From Lateolabrax maculatus (taxonomy: Eukaryota > Chordata > Actinopteri > Acropomatiformes > Lateolabracidae): 64,000 bases of DNA. Within the stretch, counting starts at the first letter, position 1. Each line of letters opens with the position of its first letter. The DNA lies in contig CM062210.1 in NCBI GenBank assembly GCA_031216445.1, positions 18,745,501 through 18,809,500 on the forward strand, given 5' to 3'. A program made the position numbers and the translations under genes. Below are positions 1 to 11,602 of this stretch, in pieces. Under the pieces are notes generated by a model. It did no database searches and was not told the origin of the DNA. It was given only the letters and a program-made list of their open reading frames with translations.

Positions 1-3000
1 TGACCTATGATCTCTGCTGGCCCACATACTTGACCCCAGCTCCCCTTCATACACAGGCAGGATCACTTACAGTACATTTACATGGATCCCAACCACTATC
101 TTATTGCACCCCATAGTGCAGGAGGGAAGGGAAAAGTGGGTAAACCATATCAAATATCAAGTTTTTATGCAAAGGGGAAGTACATTAACACAGACACAGA
201 GGTAGAGACATTAATACCTAGAAACGGATGAAGGGACAAGGTTTACAACCAACATATCGTAGTGTGTACAATCAAATGGAGGAAACAGGACAAAAACAAA
301 AGCCCAGAGGAAAGAAAAAACAATAATGATAATAATAATCTATGCAAGGCAGTTGCTAAGAGTGGTTATGCAGGGCACAAGTGTGTGTTTATTTAAAACA
401 CATAAGACAGAATGGAGAAGGAAATCTGAGCAAATGAACACAAAACAGAAAAAGAAAGAAAACCAATTAAATAACTGTTATAGCCACGCTGAAATGGGCT
501 TTGAAGGCTGTTGGGCTTGCTAGTCACAATTATACGTGGCTAATCTGCTTAGAGCTACAGTCAGACCCTTGGGAGGGTGATGGCACATTGCAGATACCCA
601 TGACCCCTTTCAGAACCTGCCTCCAAACCCTCGGGAGTGAGCCAGCTCTGTCGGGACACAGAGTTTTTTTTAAAGTCTATTTTTAATCCAGTGTACCCGG
701 TACTTGCCCTCACCCTGCCCTGCACCCCCCACCCCCATGACACTTACCACAGCAGAAGCCACAGCTGAGCCAGAGGTGCTGGTGATGAGGCAGCACCTCT
801 GGCTCAGCAGTGATTTTGTTTTATTGCTTTGCGAGTATTGCAGGAAGCTGTCACCACAGATGATCAGTGAGCTGAATGTTCTAGATGTAATACCTCATTT
901 TTTTCAAGGAGCGGAATGTTGGTGGTTGATTTTAAATTCAAAATGTCCAGATTGTTTCATATTGGATTGAATTTATTTGGACTCGAGGGGTGGCTGGTGA
1001 TTTGGTTGAGTTTCCGCCAAGCTGTCAGAGTCACTGTTATGAAATTATTTTTTTTAATTCACTATGTAAGAAATGCGATATCTGATATCAATAATTCCTG
1101 GCCCTCAAATTATTCAGTATCCAGCTATGGCTACCAGTGTTGGTTCTCTGGTAGCTATTTTGTTGTTTATTGAAAACGGGCTGCAGGGGGGTGGAATTGC
1201 GGGATTGTGGACTTAGACAAGTTTATAGAGTAGTCTGACATTTTTGAACATTTGATAATAAGATTTTGGAGGAAGTGTTTTGTTTGTGTAACTGTAATAT
1301 TATTGTTTTGTGAATAGACGCTGCAAGAGGCTCGATGAAGATAGCGAGAAAGTGAGGGTGGACACGATCTCTTGTGGTAGTTATGGTAGTAACAGATACT
1401 GAAGGTGTTTTGATCCATTAAATAAACGACTCTCCAAAACCAAATCTCTCAACACTGAAACAAAGGTTTGACCAGTGTAATTTATCTAAAGCCTTTAGAA
1501 AAACATCCAGCAATGGAGTAATGATCTTTAAGTCATATTTTTGGGATATGTTGATTAGACTAAATAGTTGCCGCATGTAAGTTGATGAATATATGCCCTT
1601 TATAAAAACCTGTTTGGTCCAGAAAGATTAAATAGGATAAGATTCTACTGAAACTGTTTTACAGGATAGCCAGGAACCTGGGGGTTTATTGTTAGGCATG
1701 GAAAAGAGCGCTTTCTTTAGTTTTTCTTTTTTTTGAGGTTGGTCTAATGTGTTGGCCTGCTTTATGGATAGTTTATGTTCACGTGGACCTTTTTGAAAGA
1801 TCAGTTTTGTTGCTGAGTAAACAGCATCTGTAATGTTGTGACACTGGGTCTTGCATGTTGATTAAGCCCTATTGTAGTCTATATTAAACAGGACAGTAGC
1901 TTCTCCTCTGACAGCATGTCAGACATGTGGTCGATTGTGCCTGACGTCTCTGTATCTTACATAAAGTCTGGCAGAGCCTAATCAGACGTTAAGCGGGACC
2001 TCAGCACTTGAGCTTTTTCAAAAGGCCCTTTGATTGCTTTCAACAAGCCTGAGTCACCTGTAAGAAAGGTTTCATTTGACATTGTAAAGGCACTTTTCAG
2101 AAAGCAGAAGGTTGGGATTGGGAGGCTATTTTTGTATTGTCTCCTTTAGATACTGAGCATCTGGTACAGTATAGCATGCAGAGAAACACTGTAAAATGTC
2201 AAGTCTTGACTTTATGATATCTTGTTGAGATTTAATAAAAAAAAGTTTATTCTCAATTGTTCTTTTACAGAAGAAGCAACGAAGTTAATGCAAAAAAAAA
2301 AAGAAAAATAAACATCACTGTGACTGTCAGTGTCTGTAAATCGAGAAGAGCCCCTAACTGTGTGATAAGAAGTTAATTGGTGAGTAGGTGAGTGATAGAA
2401 ATATTGAACTAAATTGAAGGAAATATTGATGGAAAAAATTAAAGCTAGCAGAAGTATGTGACAAGTGAAAAGAGGTTAGAGGAATGATGAATCAATAACA
2501 AGGGAAAAGATCGAAGAGGAAGCAAGAAAGACGGTAGAAGTGTTAGGGAGGGGGTACATAATAGGTAAAGCGGAAGGTGGATGAAGAAAGAAGGAGAATG
2601 GATGGATGGGGGGGATAGCAACTCCCCGAGTCGTCACCCTATCTACCATCATGTATCAGGTTCCCGGTAAGAGACAGGCTGACTGACAGAATGGGATCAG
2701 CCCAGTCAAGCAGGCTGATGAGCTCCCGTCTTTTTTAATTGAGTAACTGAGGCCCCAGAGGTCAGGGCCGATCCCGACTAGGCCGGGCCAAGCATCAGGA
2801 CCGGAACTGGAAACACATCAAGCTATGCTTCACAGCCTGAGTGAGCCTCACAACGTCCCTCGCTGCTGCTTTTAATGCAGAGCTTACTGGTCCACCATAG
2901 AGCTTTCCTTAAGGCCACATCTGTGGTTACATAGCTAACGTATATGTTATATACAACTGTCAATACACTTATTTGAAAATTAATAAGAAAAGCTGTAAAC

Positions 3001-6000
3001 TTCCACTGATCTTCACACCAAAAATGTCTCATTTTGTCCACACCTAATGCCTGCACCCTCTGTTTTCTGTAATTGCGCTCCAGCCCTGAGGACACAACAG
3101 CGTGTTCTTTTTTCATTTAAAAAACATTATACGTGGGGTCTAAAACCGAGAACAAGAGGAGGAGATGGGCACTGAATTGCCGGATTGTTGCAGACATAGC
3201 AGATGCAATGTCTTAAGTGAAGACACTTGAGATAGACTAAGACAGGGATGCAGAGAGACAGAGAGAGGGACTCAGAGGGAGAGGAGATGCTAAATGGGAA
3301 GAGGAGTGAAACTGATGGCTGGGCCCCGGAGAGGGAGGGGCTGAGCTGAATGAAAATGGGACAGAGGAGCAGGAGTGCAGGCGCACTTCATCTTAGCGTC
3401 GCTATCAGCCTCTAATTGCTCAGATCAAATTGCTGCCACTGCATATATCTGGGGACGGTGCGAGGGTGATAGCCTGTAGCATAATCATTGACATTGTAAT
3501 AACTGTCTAATTGCTGTGGGCCCAAGCTCCTGAAGAAAGAAGAAGTCAAGCTGTTCACCTCTTAATGGCCTCTTGTTTTGTCAGGGATCAAGTCCCTTCC
3601 TATAGCAGCGTGAGATAGATGCCCTCCCACTGGCATCATCATCTGCTTCTCCGCAGCAGATTAATGATGACCCATCAAGCTTCAGAAAACGTATGTCTTT
3701 TCGAGGGCTCACTGTGTTTTACAGGGGTCAGGACCCTGGTTAAAATGTTGAAGGCACAATAGTGGTAGGATTGTATGCAGACTAAGGGCAAGTGGGCTAA
3801 AAATCCCCCCAGGCAGAGAAATGACTGGAAATAAATGCTCCTTTGAGAGGAAACTGAGGGGTACCGGATAATTCCTGGCTGGCTGCATTTTGGCACAGTA
3901 GAGTGGAGAAGCTATGGAAAACAGTCAGGAGAGGTTAGGGTCAGGTCACGCAGCCCCATCATTAAGCTTCTGAAAGCAGCCGGCCATGGGCTCGTTAGCA
4001 CTAACGAGACGCTATAACTCTTTCGAGATGAGAAAGAAGCAGAAAAGGGAGGGTCACAGTGCTTCGTCATGGTCCTGCAGTCATGTTGCGTCTGTAAAAT
4101 GGCAGCCTGGAATAAACATGTATCACTGCCTGCTGCTTTTTGTTGAACTTCATAACCACCTGCCAGTTCGTCCATTAAGATGGCTGTGTGGAAGACGCGT
4201 GTGTCTAATGTGGCTAATGTTGCTATTCATGACACTGTGTTCTTTAGTCAAAAACACTTTGAATTAAGCAATCCCACCACAAAACAACTAGAGAGTGAAA
4301 GTTAGGATGATAACTAAGTAAATCATCAGTGTTTGTGGCAGAATTACCTTCATTAGTTAACAGAAATGTACTTTTTAGAAGTGTTCAGATTATTATGCTC
4401 CAAAACTGTTAATAAATGCTCCACATTATCTCTCTTTTTGATATTGTTCCTGACATTTACAACATGTTTCAAACCTATTAATAAAATGAAGTATAAGATG
4501 CTAAAAATGCACGAGAGTTGTGGAGAAATCAGATTTTCTCTTAGCACTTTCTGGAAAAATAAAATAAAGTTCACCTCTATAATATTGAAGACTGCACAGT
4601 ATTCACAACGGCATTAAAATGAAATAGTGGCTGCGTTCATCACAGTGTACGTGATAAAAGCAAAGACATTGGATTCCTGTGAATATTTGTGATTTATTAT
4701 TGACAGTCAGGCCATAGTAATTTCCATGGCTAAGGAGAAAAATGTGTTGGACTGGATTTCACCAACTGTGGCCATGCTCCACATCCACAGCATGAGCTAG
4801 AGGATCACTTTGACTGTGTGTTTCTGTGTGCTCGCCCATGTTGCAGTGTGTGTGCATACTCCCAGGGTATTTCACTGTGTGCTGTGTTTGTACTGTGTTC
4901 TCCTCTGAGATGTGAATTAACTTTGAGAACCATGTATTATCCCAGCTAAAACTGCCGAACAACATAACATTTACCTGCGCTATGTTTTGTGTCACATTGC
5001 TCATGGTACTTTGTTGCGTCTGGGTATTTGCCGGCCGTATTCATATAAAAATCTGTACATAGATACGTTATAATACTCTGTGCTTTATACTACAATCTTT
5101 TAAGAATGAAATTAAAGCTAAATATTTTTCAGAGCTTATCACCTCCAACCGGCACAAGCTTAGGTTTTTATTTAAGACAATTATCATTTCAACCCCAGTT
5201 CTCCTGGTGTCCCTGTCGCGTCAAATGCAGTCTGTGAAAAGTTTCCCACCTTTTTTGGTAGACAAGATTGAGGACATTCAACATTCAATATTATCTGAAT
5301 GATCTTGTCCCCAGCTAGATACTTTTTCAAGGAAATTAGCATCCAAGAATGACTTGAAACCATCACTCACATAACACAATCATTAAGTCCACTGGACATA
5401 ATACCTAACAAATTCTTATTAGAAGTTCTACATAGTGTCGCCCCTTCCGATTATTTCAAGTTTGGTAGTGATCAGGCACTTCTTAAATTACCTGATTCTG
5501 AACCTTCTGAACATAGCAATTACAGTAGTTTTGAAAACTGCTATATGAATAAAGTTATTATTATTATTATTATTACCATTATTATGCAATGTGTATATAC
5601 ATTCCCATATACAGTATGTGTGCATTTTAGAATTTGCTTGATAGTCTTAAGATGTAGGTTTTTTATGTTTAGTACAGCTTTTTTTTTTATTTGTGTCCTC
5701 CTGTCTACACATGACTAGAAATGCTGGTTAATAATAATGACAAACCTCTTGTCCCAACACTCAGCGCAAGCTGATGTACTGAAATATTCCAAGGTCATTA
5801 TCTCATAAAAAGCTTTTTCACCTGATCAAGCAGAAAGCTAAATTGTGAGTGTTGTTAGCAACAGAGACAGTAAATGCTCAAAGGGCAGAACGAGTGTCAC
5901 TCTTGTGGCTTTGCAGCACACAGTTTGACAGTGGCTTGCCAGCTCTGTAATTAGTGGTAGCAGTCTAACCTGAAGGGAGGGGGATAACACTGTTAAAATA

Positions 6001-6887
6001 AACACGGACAAGAGAAACTTTCCTCTGTTCTTCCTGTGAAGATGTGCTGTGCTGTTCATCCACATATATTTCAGATTAGTGCTGAAGAGGGCTGCTTCAA
6101 TAGAGCCTGTTTCATTATTCTTATTTTTCTTTGACTTAGTGCCATCAAGTGAGACGTGTTCAGTTTGGAGCAGAGGGAAGCACCACAAAACATTTCATGT
6201 CCAAAAAGTGAAGCACATAACTCAGAAGTGTTTTGACCTTGACCAAGCACTGAAAACAACTGGAAAAAAGACAAAGATGCATTCAAAAAAACTATTCTTT
6301 GCTGGACTATATTATTATTTTTATGAAGCCATTGCAGGTCTTCCTGCTTAACTCTTCATCATCCCACTCGGTGTCATCAGCATGGTTTGAGATAGCTTAG
6401 TTATATAACTGGGAGTTATGTCATGTCACTTCAGTGAGCAGCTGAGTCATACAACACCTTACATTTTAAAATGCAGCAGTATGACTACAGTTACTTAGGA
6501 AAAGTAAAGCTAACTAAATTCATAATTTGATAGTTTAATTCATTTTCAGTCGTTGTATACAAATTAACTTGAGCCAACAGAAGGGGAAACAAATGAAATG
6601 TAACTTCTCCTTTCCTAATCTAATGAATGACTAAAGCGTATCTGCATATTTGTACTAATTATCAAGGTAATAATGCTAATAATGCAATATATTGTTTTCC
6701 AGAGACAGTGTACTACAAGGACATGGGCTTTTCCTGATTTTGCCATGTTGGTGCTCTATAGAAGCATATCAGAGAGCTTTTGTGCTCCTGAACAGGATCT
6801 GATTAGTGTTACTGTACAAAGAGCTCCATAAAATGTCTCAAATCAAGCACATCAGAAGTTTATTGACCGTGCATCATATGGCCTTAT

Positions 6888-6890
<3 letters not shown>
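1..6890. other. Intronic block, no gene
   Basis: AT-rich, mostly unique-looking DNA. A purine-rich stretch with GGATGGATGGGGGGGA lies at about 2400-2620. A segment rich in TAATTG and ATAATC words at 3375-3530 looks like conserved non-coding DNA but cannot be tested here. A LINE-type 3' tail is at 5430-5580. Confidence 0.6.
5430..5580 (+). mobile_element. Probable L2-type LINE 3' tail fragment
   Basis: A segment ending CTGCTATATGAATAAAGTTA and then a TTA repeat to about 5570 has the same layout as the better supported LINE end at 44580-44668 (GTGCTATATAAATAAAATTT then TTA repeat). No coding part is readable, so this is a short 5'-truncated remnant at best. Confidence 0.45.

Positions 6891-6942
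<52 letters not shown>
6891..6942. repeat. (TA)26 microsatellite
   Basis: 52 nt of uninterrupted TA; self-complementary and likely length-variable. Confidence 0.98.
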
Positions 6943-6945
<3 letters not shown>

Positions 6946-7807
6946 CTGCTCTTCTTTCTCCCTGTGTAGTATTTTGACACTTAAAGGTTCTCCCGGCCCA
7001 AAAAACAGTGATGAAAGGTCACTCCTGCCCTCCTCTACAAAAGCTTGAAATAGCTGTCCCCTCTCTAACTCAATCTTCTGCCCTAATCCCTCTCCCCTGC
7101 CCTCTGACCTATCCTTTTTCAATCTATTTTTCCTCCCTCTGCCCTTCTCCTTGTTCTACACATTCTGTGTAACCTCTAGAACTGCAGCTGTAGCATTAGA
7201 CTAAATGAAAAATGCTACTCCAATTGTAGGTTGTCAGTTTTCTTTTTCCCTATGATTTTGAGTGCCTCATTCCTTTGACATCAGCAATTAAAGGACCTGG
7301 ACAATGTAATGAAATGTTGTTGTACTAGCTCAACATGTCACATGACACTTGGTAATATTAAAATGAGCTTTGCAACATACTGGCTGTGTGCCAGTGTGGA
7401 TGCAGGGTGGAGATGGCACGTGACCTTGTGGAAAAGTAAATCTATGATCCATGAAGTGATGGCAATATCAAAAGATGAATGATTAAATAGAGAAATAATA
7501 ACTGAAGGATGGATACAAACTGACCACTGAACCCACCATGGAGAGACAGGCCCATTACTAGAGATGGTGTTTTAGTTTTTGATGAGTTACTTGCATTTAA
7601 AATGTAATATTACGTAAGTGGTCTATATATTTTTGTTTGAATGACTATTGATTATAGATTCCAATAATGCAGTTTCTCTGAAGTAAAGTTGAAGGAGCCT
7701 GGGTTTATGACAAGTTGCCACATATATATACATGCATATACAGGTGCACTCTAAAACCGGTCAATAATGTTCTCTCGTGTAACACTTGAAAGCCAGAGAT
7801 GGAGAAG

Positions 7808-7829
7808 TTTTTTTTTTTTTTTTTTTTTT
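7808..7829. repeat. T22 homopolymer
   Basis: 22 consecutive T on the + strand with no retroelement body visible beside it. Confidence 0.95.
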
Positions 7830-7899
7830 CTGTGTAACTCGAGTGAGGGGAGGCAATTTTCCACATGACCTAGGCTGGAAACATTTGTCTACCATCCAA

Positions 7900-7918
7900 A
7901 ACACACACACACACACAC
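7900..7918. repeat. (AC)n microsatellite
   Basis: About nine AC units, followed by an imperfect CA-rich extension to about 7940. Confidence 0.9.
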
Positions 7919-8013
7919 GCATACAACATACACACACATACAGAGCACCCCTGTCCAAACAGCCCAGCACGAGCTCCTCTTAAATATTTAAGCCTAGCTG
8001 TATTGGGTTGCTC

Positions 8014-8022
8014 TGTGTGTGT

Positions 8023-8066
<44 letters not shown>

Positions 8067-8069
8067 GTG
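8014..8069. repeat. (GT)n microsatellite, imperfect
   Basis: About 56 nt of GT with one GGG and one GC interruption. CA arrays lie on both sides at 7900 and 8210, so the strands could pair. Confidence 0.95.
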
Positions 8070-8204
8070 CATGCCAGGCTAGTGTATGGTGATATCCTTT
8101 ACTGTTGGTAGTCATTATGCAAAGCGCATTATCATGTAGTTGGACAGTGCCCTGTCTGTAGACTGATGAATGACCCACAAAGATGAATGTTTTACAGGAT
8201 CCTT

Positions 8205-8209
<5 letters not shown>

Positions 8210-8236
<27 letters not shown>

Positions 8237-8480
8237 TGTCCTCTCTTTCCCTCTGCCTCCATCATTCTCTCTCTCACTCACTGACAAACCCAATCACTCA
8301 GTCACTCACTCTCCTCCCTTCTCCCTCGCACCCATACTCATTCAAAAGCTTATTCACTGACACTGCCGTTCCCTCTCTCACACCCATACACACGCTTACT
8401 CACACACTCAATCACTCATCCACTCACTCCCAAAATCACTCCCAAACTCCCCTTCGGCTCTCTGTCTCTCCCTCATCATT
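8210..8480. repeat. (CA)n and CT/CACT-rich low-complexity block
   Basis: A CA array (8210-8236) runs into a pyrimidine-rich block built from CTCT, CACTCA and CCCT words. The Thr/His/Ser-rich open frame across it is a by-product of this composition. Confidence 0.9.
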
Positions 8481-9699
8481 GCTTCTTCTCACAGACACAC
8501 ACTTAACTGGACGTGCACGCGCGCGCGTTCGCGGCTTTTTCTGGCTGCTGGTAGAGCTCACACAAGCTCCTGTTAAATCACACACATGCTTAACTGTGAT
8601 CTGCCTCAGCTGCTGGCTGGTTTAGAGGCACTGAGAATAGAAAGGTGATATTAACCACAACATAAACACAGTCTCAGCGCTCTAAGACCTTGAGCCAGTG
8701 AGGCATGTTAAGAGGAAGCTAGTGAGATATCTAGATATGTCTGTAGAGGCACTGCAGGATTTCCAGCAGGTAATTCTCTCTGATCCATTTGAGAGCATAT
8801 ATGGAAATAGTTTTGTATTTTTACATTATGGCTATTTTCAGATCACCTGGTAATATGACTGTGCAGCTTCTTCATAGCTAAAGACAGTATGATCTTGTGC
8901 TGTCACCCCTGTGTAGAGAGAGTAAGCTCTCATGTGAATTTACTGTCTGAAGTTGGCAGTTCTAAAGCTAAAGCTCACCTTGAGTCATGGTTTTTCATGT
9001 CATAGCTTCACTTCCACTCCAAGGGTATTGCTAAGGCTGGGTGAAGTATCCATAGTAAAAATAAACTTTTCACCTTGACGTGGGCAGTTCACAGCAGCAA
9101 AAGGACCGAAAAAACTTCACACAGTAGCTGTGTGTAGTAGAGCTCCAGCCAAATGCTTGCGTTGTGCCTAATTTGTCCATGTCTGCGTGTTCCCATGCTT
9201 GGTTGGCAGGCTCATTAGCTGGTCAGTTATTGATTAGAATAACAATCATATTTATCAAACTAATGAGCCACACAGCATGGATATGGTTTGTGGATCATTG
9301 AGGCCAATTATGGATCGGGTTGTTCATTACATATATACATAAAGCACGCACTGGTACATTTTCTAAATACACACATACAGGCATAATGTGTGTGTGAGAG
9401 GGAAAGTGGGATTGTTGTTCAAACTATCTGATGCCTGTAAATAAAGAGACAGGCACAAAAAAGAGCAGGAGAAAGCATTGAACAGATATAGGAATAAACA
9501 AGATGCAGGTATAGATATTATTGCCATTTGAATGTCTTCACACAGAATGCTGGTTTGTAATACTATAGTATTGATTTTAAGATTTTGTTCAATAGTGTTG
9601 CTGACTTACTGTCCATCTACCAATTTCTTTTACTGTCTTTAAATTTACTTTTTTTTGTACATATTTCCTGTCTTATTCTTTAAGTCTTAAAGCTAATCA

Positions 9700-10490
9700 A
9701 TATGTTTGGTTCAGTGGATTACGGCCCACAGCGAAATATCACCCAATTATCATTGGTTTTACTAAACCAAAAGACATAGCAAATGATCTAAATAATTATC
9801 TCATAACCAAGATAGACAAGTTAAAAAGCACTGTACAGCCAAAGAATATAGATGAATCATATATATTTATAGATCATATTATGGAAGTCACACTTATTAT
9901 TAATCAATGTTTAAATTAAAGTATATTTCAACAAGCATGGGACATATCCAACGTAGTGCCAATACCAAATAATCAATATTTGGCCTACTTTATTACCAAT
10001 TTTGTGGAAGTTAATGAAAAGAATTGTGTATGAACAGATTATCTTATTTTTCCAATAACAATTTAATCACTCATTTCAAACATGCATATAGGGAAAATAT
10101 TTGACAGCCAAGTATTCACCCTTGACTCAAATGATAAATGACTGGTTAAAGGAAGTGGAAGAGTACAGGAGTTATTTTTCTGGCTTTTGACATCATTGAT
10201 CATGAGTTAATGTTGAAAGAATTAAAATGCTCAGGTTTTTCTCAGTCTGCATTTTTATGGATAAATAGTTATTTGAGCGATAGCAGGCAAATGGTGTACT
10301 CAATGAAGGTTAAGGTTTTTGTCTCATCTGGGTTATAGTTCAGCACTTTGGCCAATAATTCATAAGGTGACATAAGAAAACTGCAACTGGTCCAGAATAA
10401 AGTGGCATGTAAAGCTCTTTCTTGTTGGTTGAGAACAAGTGTTGTCCGTCTTGGTGAAAGCTAATGGAGATCTTAATAAACAAACAAAAA
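9700..10490 (+). mobile_element. Degenerate non-LTR retrotransposon (L2/CR1-like LINE), reverse transcriptase remnant
   Basis: Across shifting frames and stops the + strand reads pieces typical of an L2/CR1-group LINE: NDLNNYLITKIDKLKS near 9781-9828, AWDISNVVPIPNN near 9940, LTQMINDWLKEVEEYRS near 10120, then FDIIDHELMLKELKCSGFSQ and SAFLWINSYLSDSRQMVYS near 10188-10300. LQLVQNKVACKALS at 10384-10425 is a late RT-region motif. The segment carrying the catalytic YADD-type motif is missing between these last two, so there is an internal deletion. The 3' end is AATAAACAAAC followed by A-rich sequence. It is dead and lies in the sense orientation of the host gene. The clade is judged from motif wording only. 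Confidence 0.85.
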
Positions 10491-10997
10491 AAAAAGTTTG
10501 CAGTTCCCCTGCTCTATGGAGTGTTTTAGCATCATTTCCAGCAGCAGCAGGCAGCTGCTTTCATTGAAAAAACGCTCTTATGAACCCACTGCACACTACC
10601 TGCCCCACCTACCAAATGGCAGCCAGACACAGTTATCAGCCAGCTGGTGAACATAGTGCAGCATCTAGCAGTTGAAGAGCCAGATATTTCCCTCAGGAGT
10701 TCATGGAGACCAAAACAGAGCTAAGATTGGACTTACATTCATCAAGTTGACAGAAAAACGACTCCAAATGAATGCTAATGTAGCTTTGTCTCTGGTGGAT
10801 GTGAATAAGTAACTGTTTGCTAACAAGTTCACCGTATCAACGTAACAGGTTATAATATGTAAATGTTGTTTTACAGCTTGTTTCTGCTGCCCTCAAGTGG
10901 CCCAAAAATCAGTTAATGCAGAGTTCATTTTAAATGCCTGTTATATAATAAAATGTTAATAATTATTTGTTTTTATCATAACAAAGATATCACAATG

Positions 10998-10998
<1 letters not shown>

Positions 10999-11043
<45 letters not shown>
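10999..11043. repeat. (TG)22 microsatellite
   Basis: About 45 nt of uninterrupted TG. Confidence 0.97.
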
Positions 11044-11046
<3 letters not shown>

Positions 11047-11536
11047 GTGCATACAGTATAAACTAAGACAAGTCCAGGCTTTCATCAGGCCTGGCTCTGA
11101 TGTATGGCCTCGCCAATGGAGCCCGGCCCTCCATCCAAATTAAAGTTCCCCTGCTCCCCGGGCTGGGAGACACAGCAGGTCTTGCATGCATACACACACG
11201 TGAACATGGCTGGATAGATATGGAGGTTTACACATCACAAGCCTCACCCTCCGGCCACAGACAGCGGATGAGGAGGAGGGGATGAAGGAAGGGGAGAAAG
11301 ATGTATACATATGTATGGAGAGAGGCCACAGGAAGAGAAAGAGCGAGAGGAAAGAGGCAGAGACTCAGAGGATGGATGCGGATGTGATGGCTGCGTGTGT
11401 TTGTGTGGGACACTGCCTGTCCCAGTCACACAGCAAGCTAACAGCTGCAACAGATGAGCTTCAGGCTCTCTTTTACACTCTGGTTTCCATCACACAGCTT
11501 ATAAACTGACGGCTGGTGACAGTCTGCAATAAAGTG

Positions 11537-11580
<44 letters not shown>

Positions 11581-11602
11581 ACACACACACACACACACAC
11601 AC
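11537..11602. repeat. (TC)n(AC)n compound microsatellite
   Basis: About seven TC units followed by about 26 AC units with one CCC interruption. Confidence 0.97.

Larger units (their letters stand above)
6943..9699. other. Intronic block, low-complexity rich, no gene
   Basis: It contains T22 (7808-7829), CA and GT arrays, a CT/CA-rich block at 8237-8480, and an alternating ACGTGCACGCGCGCGCG stretch at 8511-8527. The rest (8600-9690) is AT-rich and unique-looking. Confidence 0.6.

Noticed and set aside
8170..8625. 151-codon open frame rich in Thr, His, Ser and Leu
   Set aside because: Translated CA and CACT repeats; not a gene.
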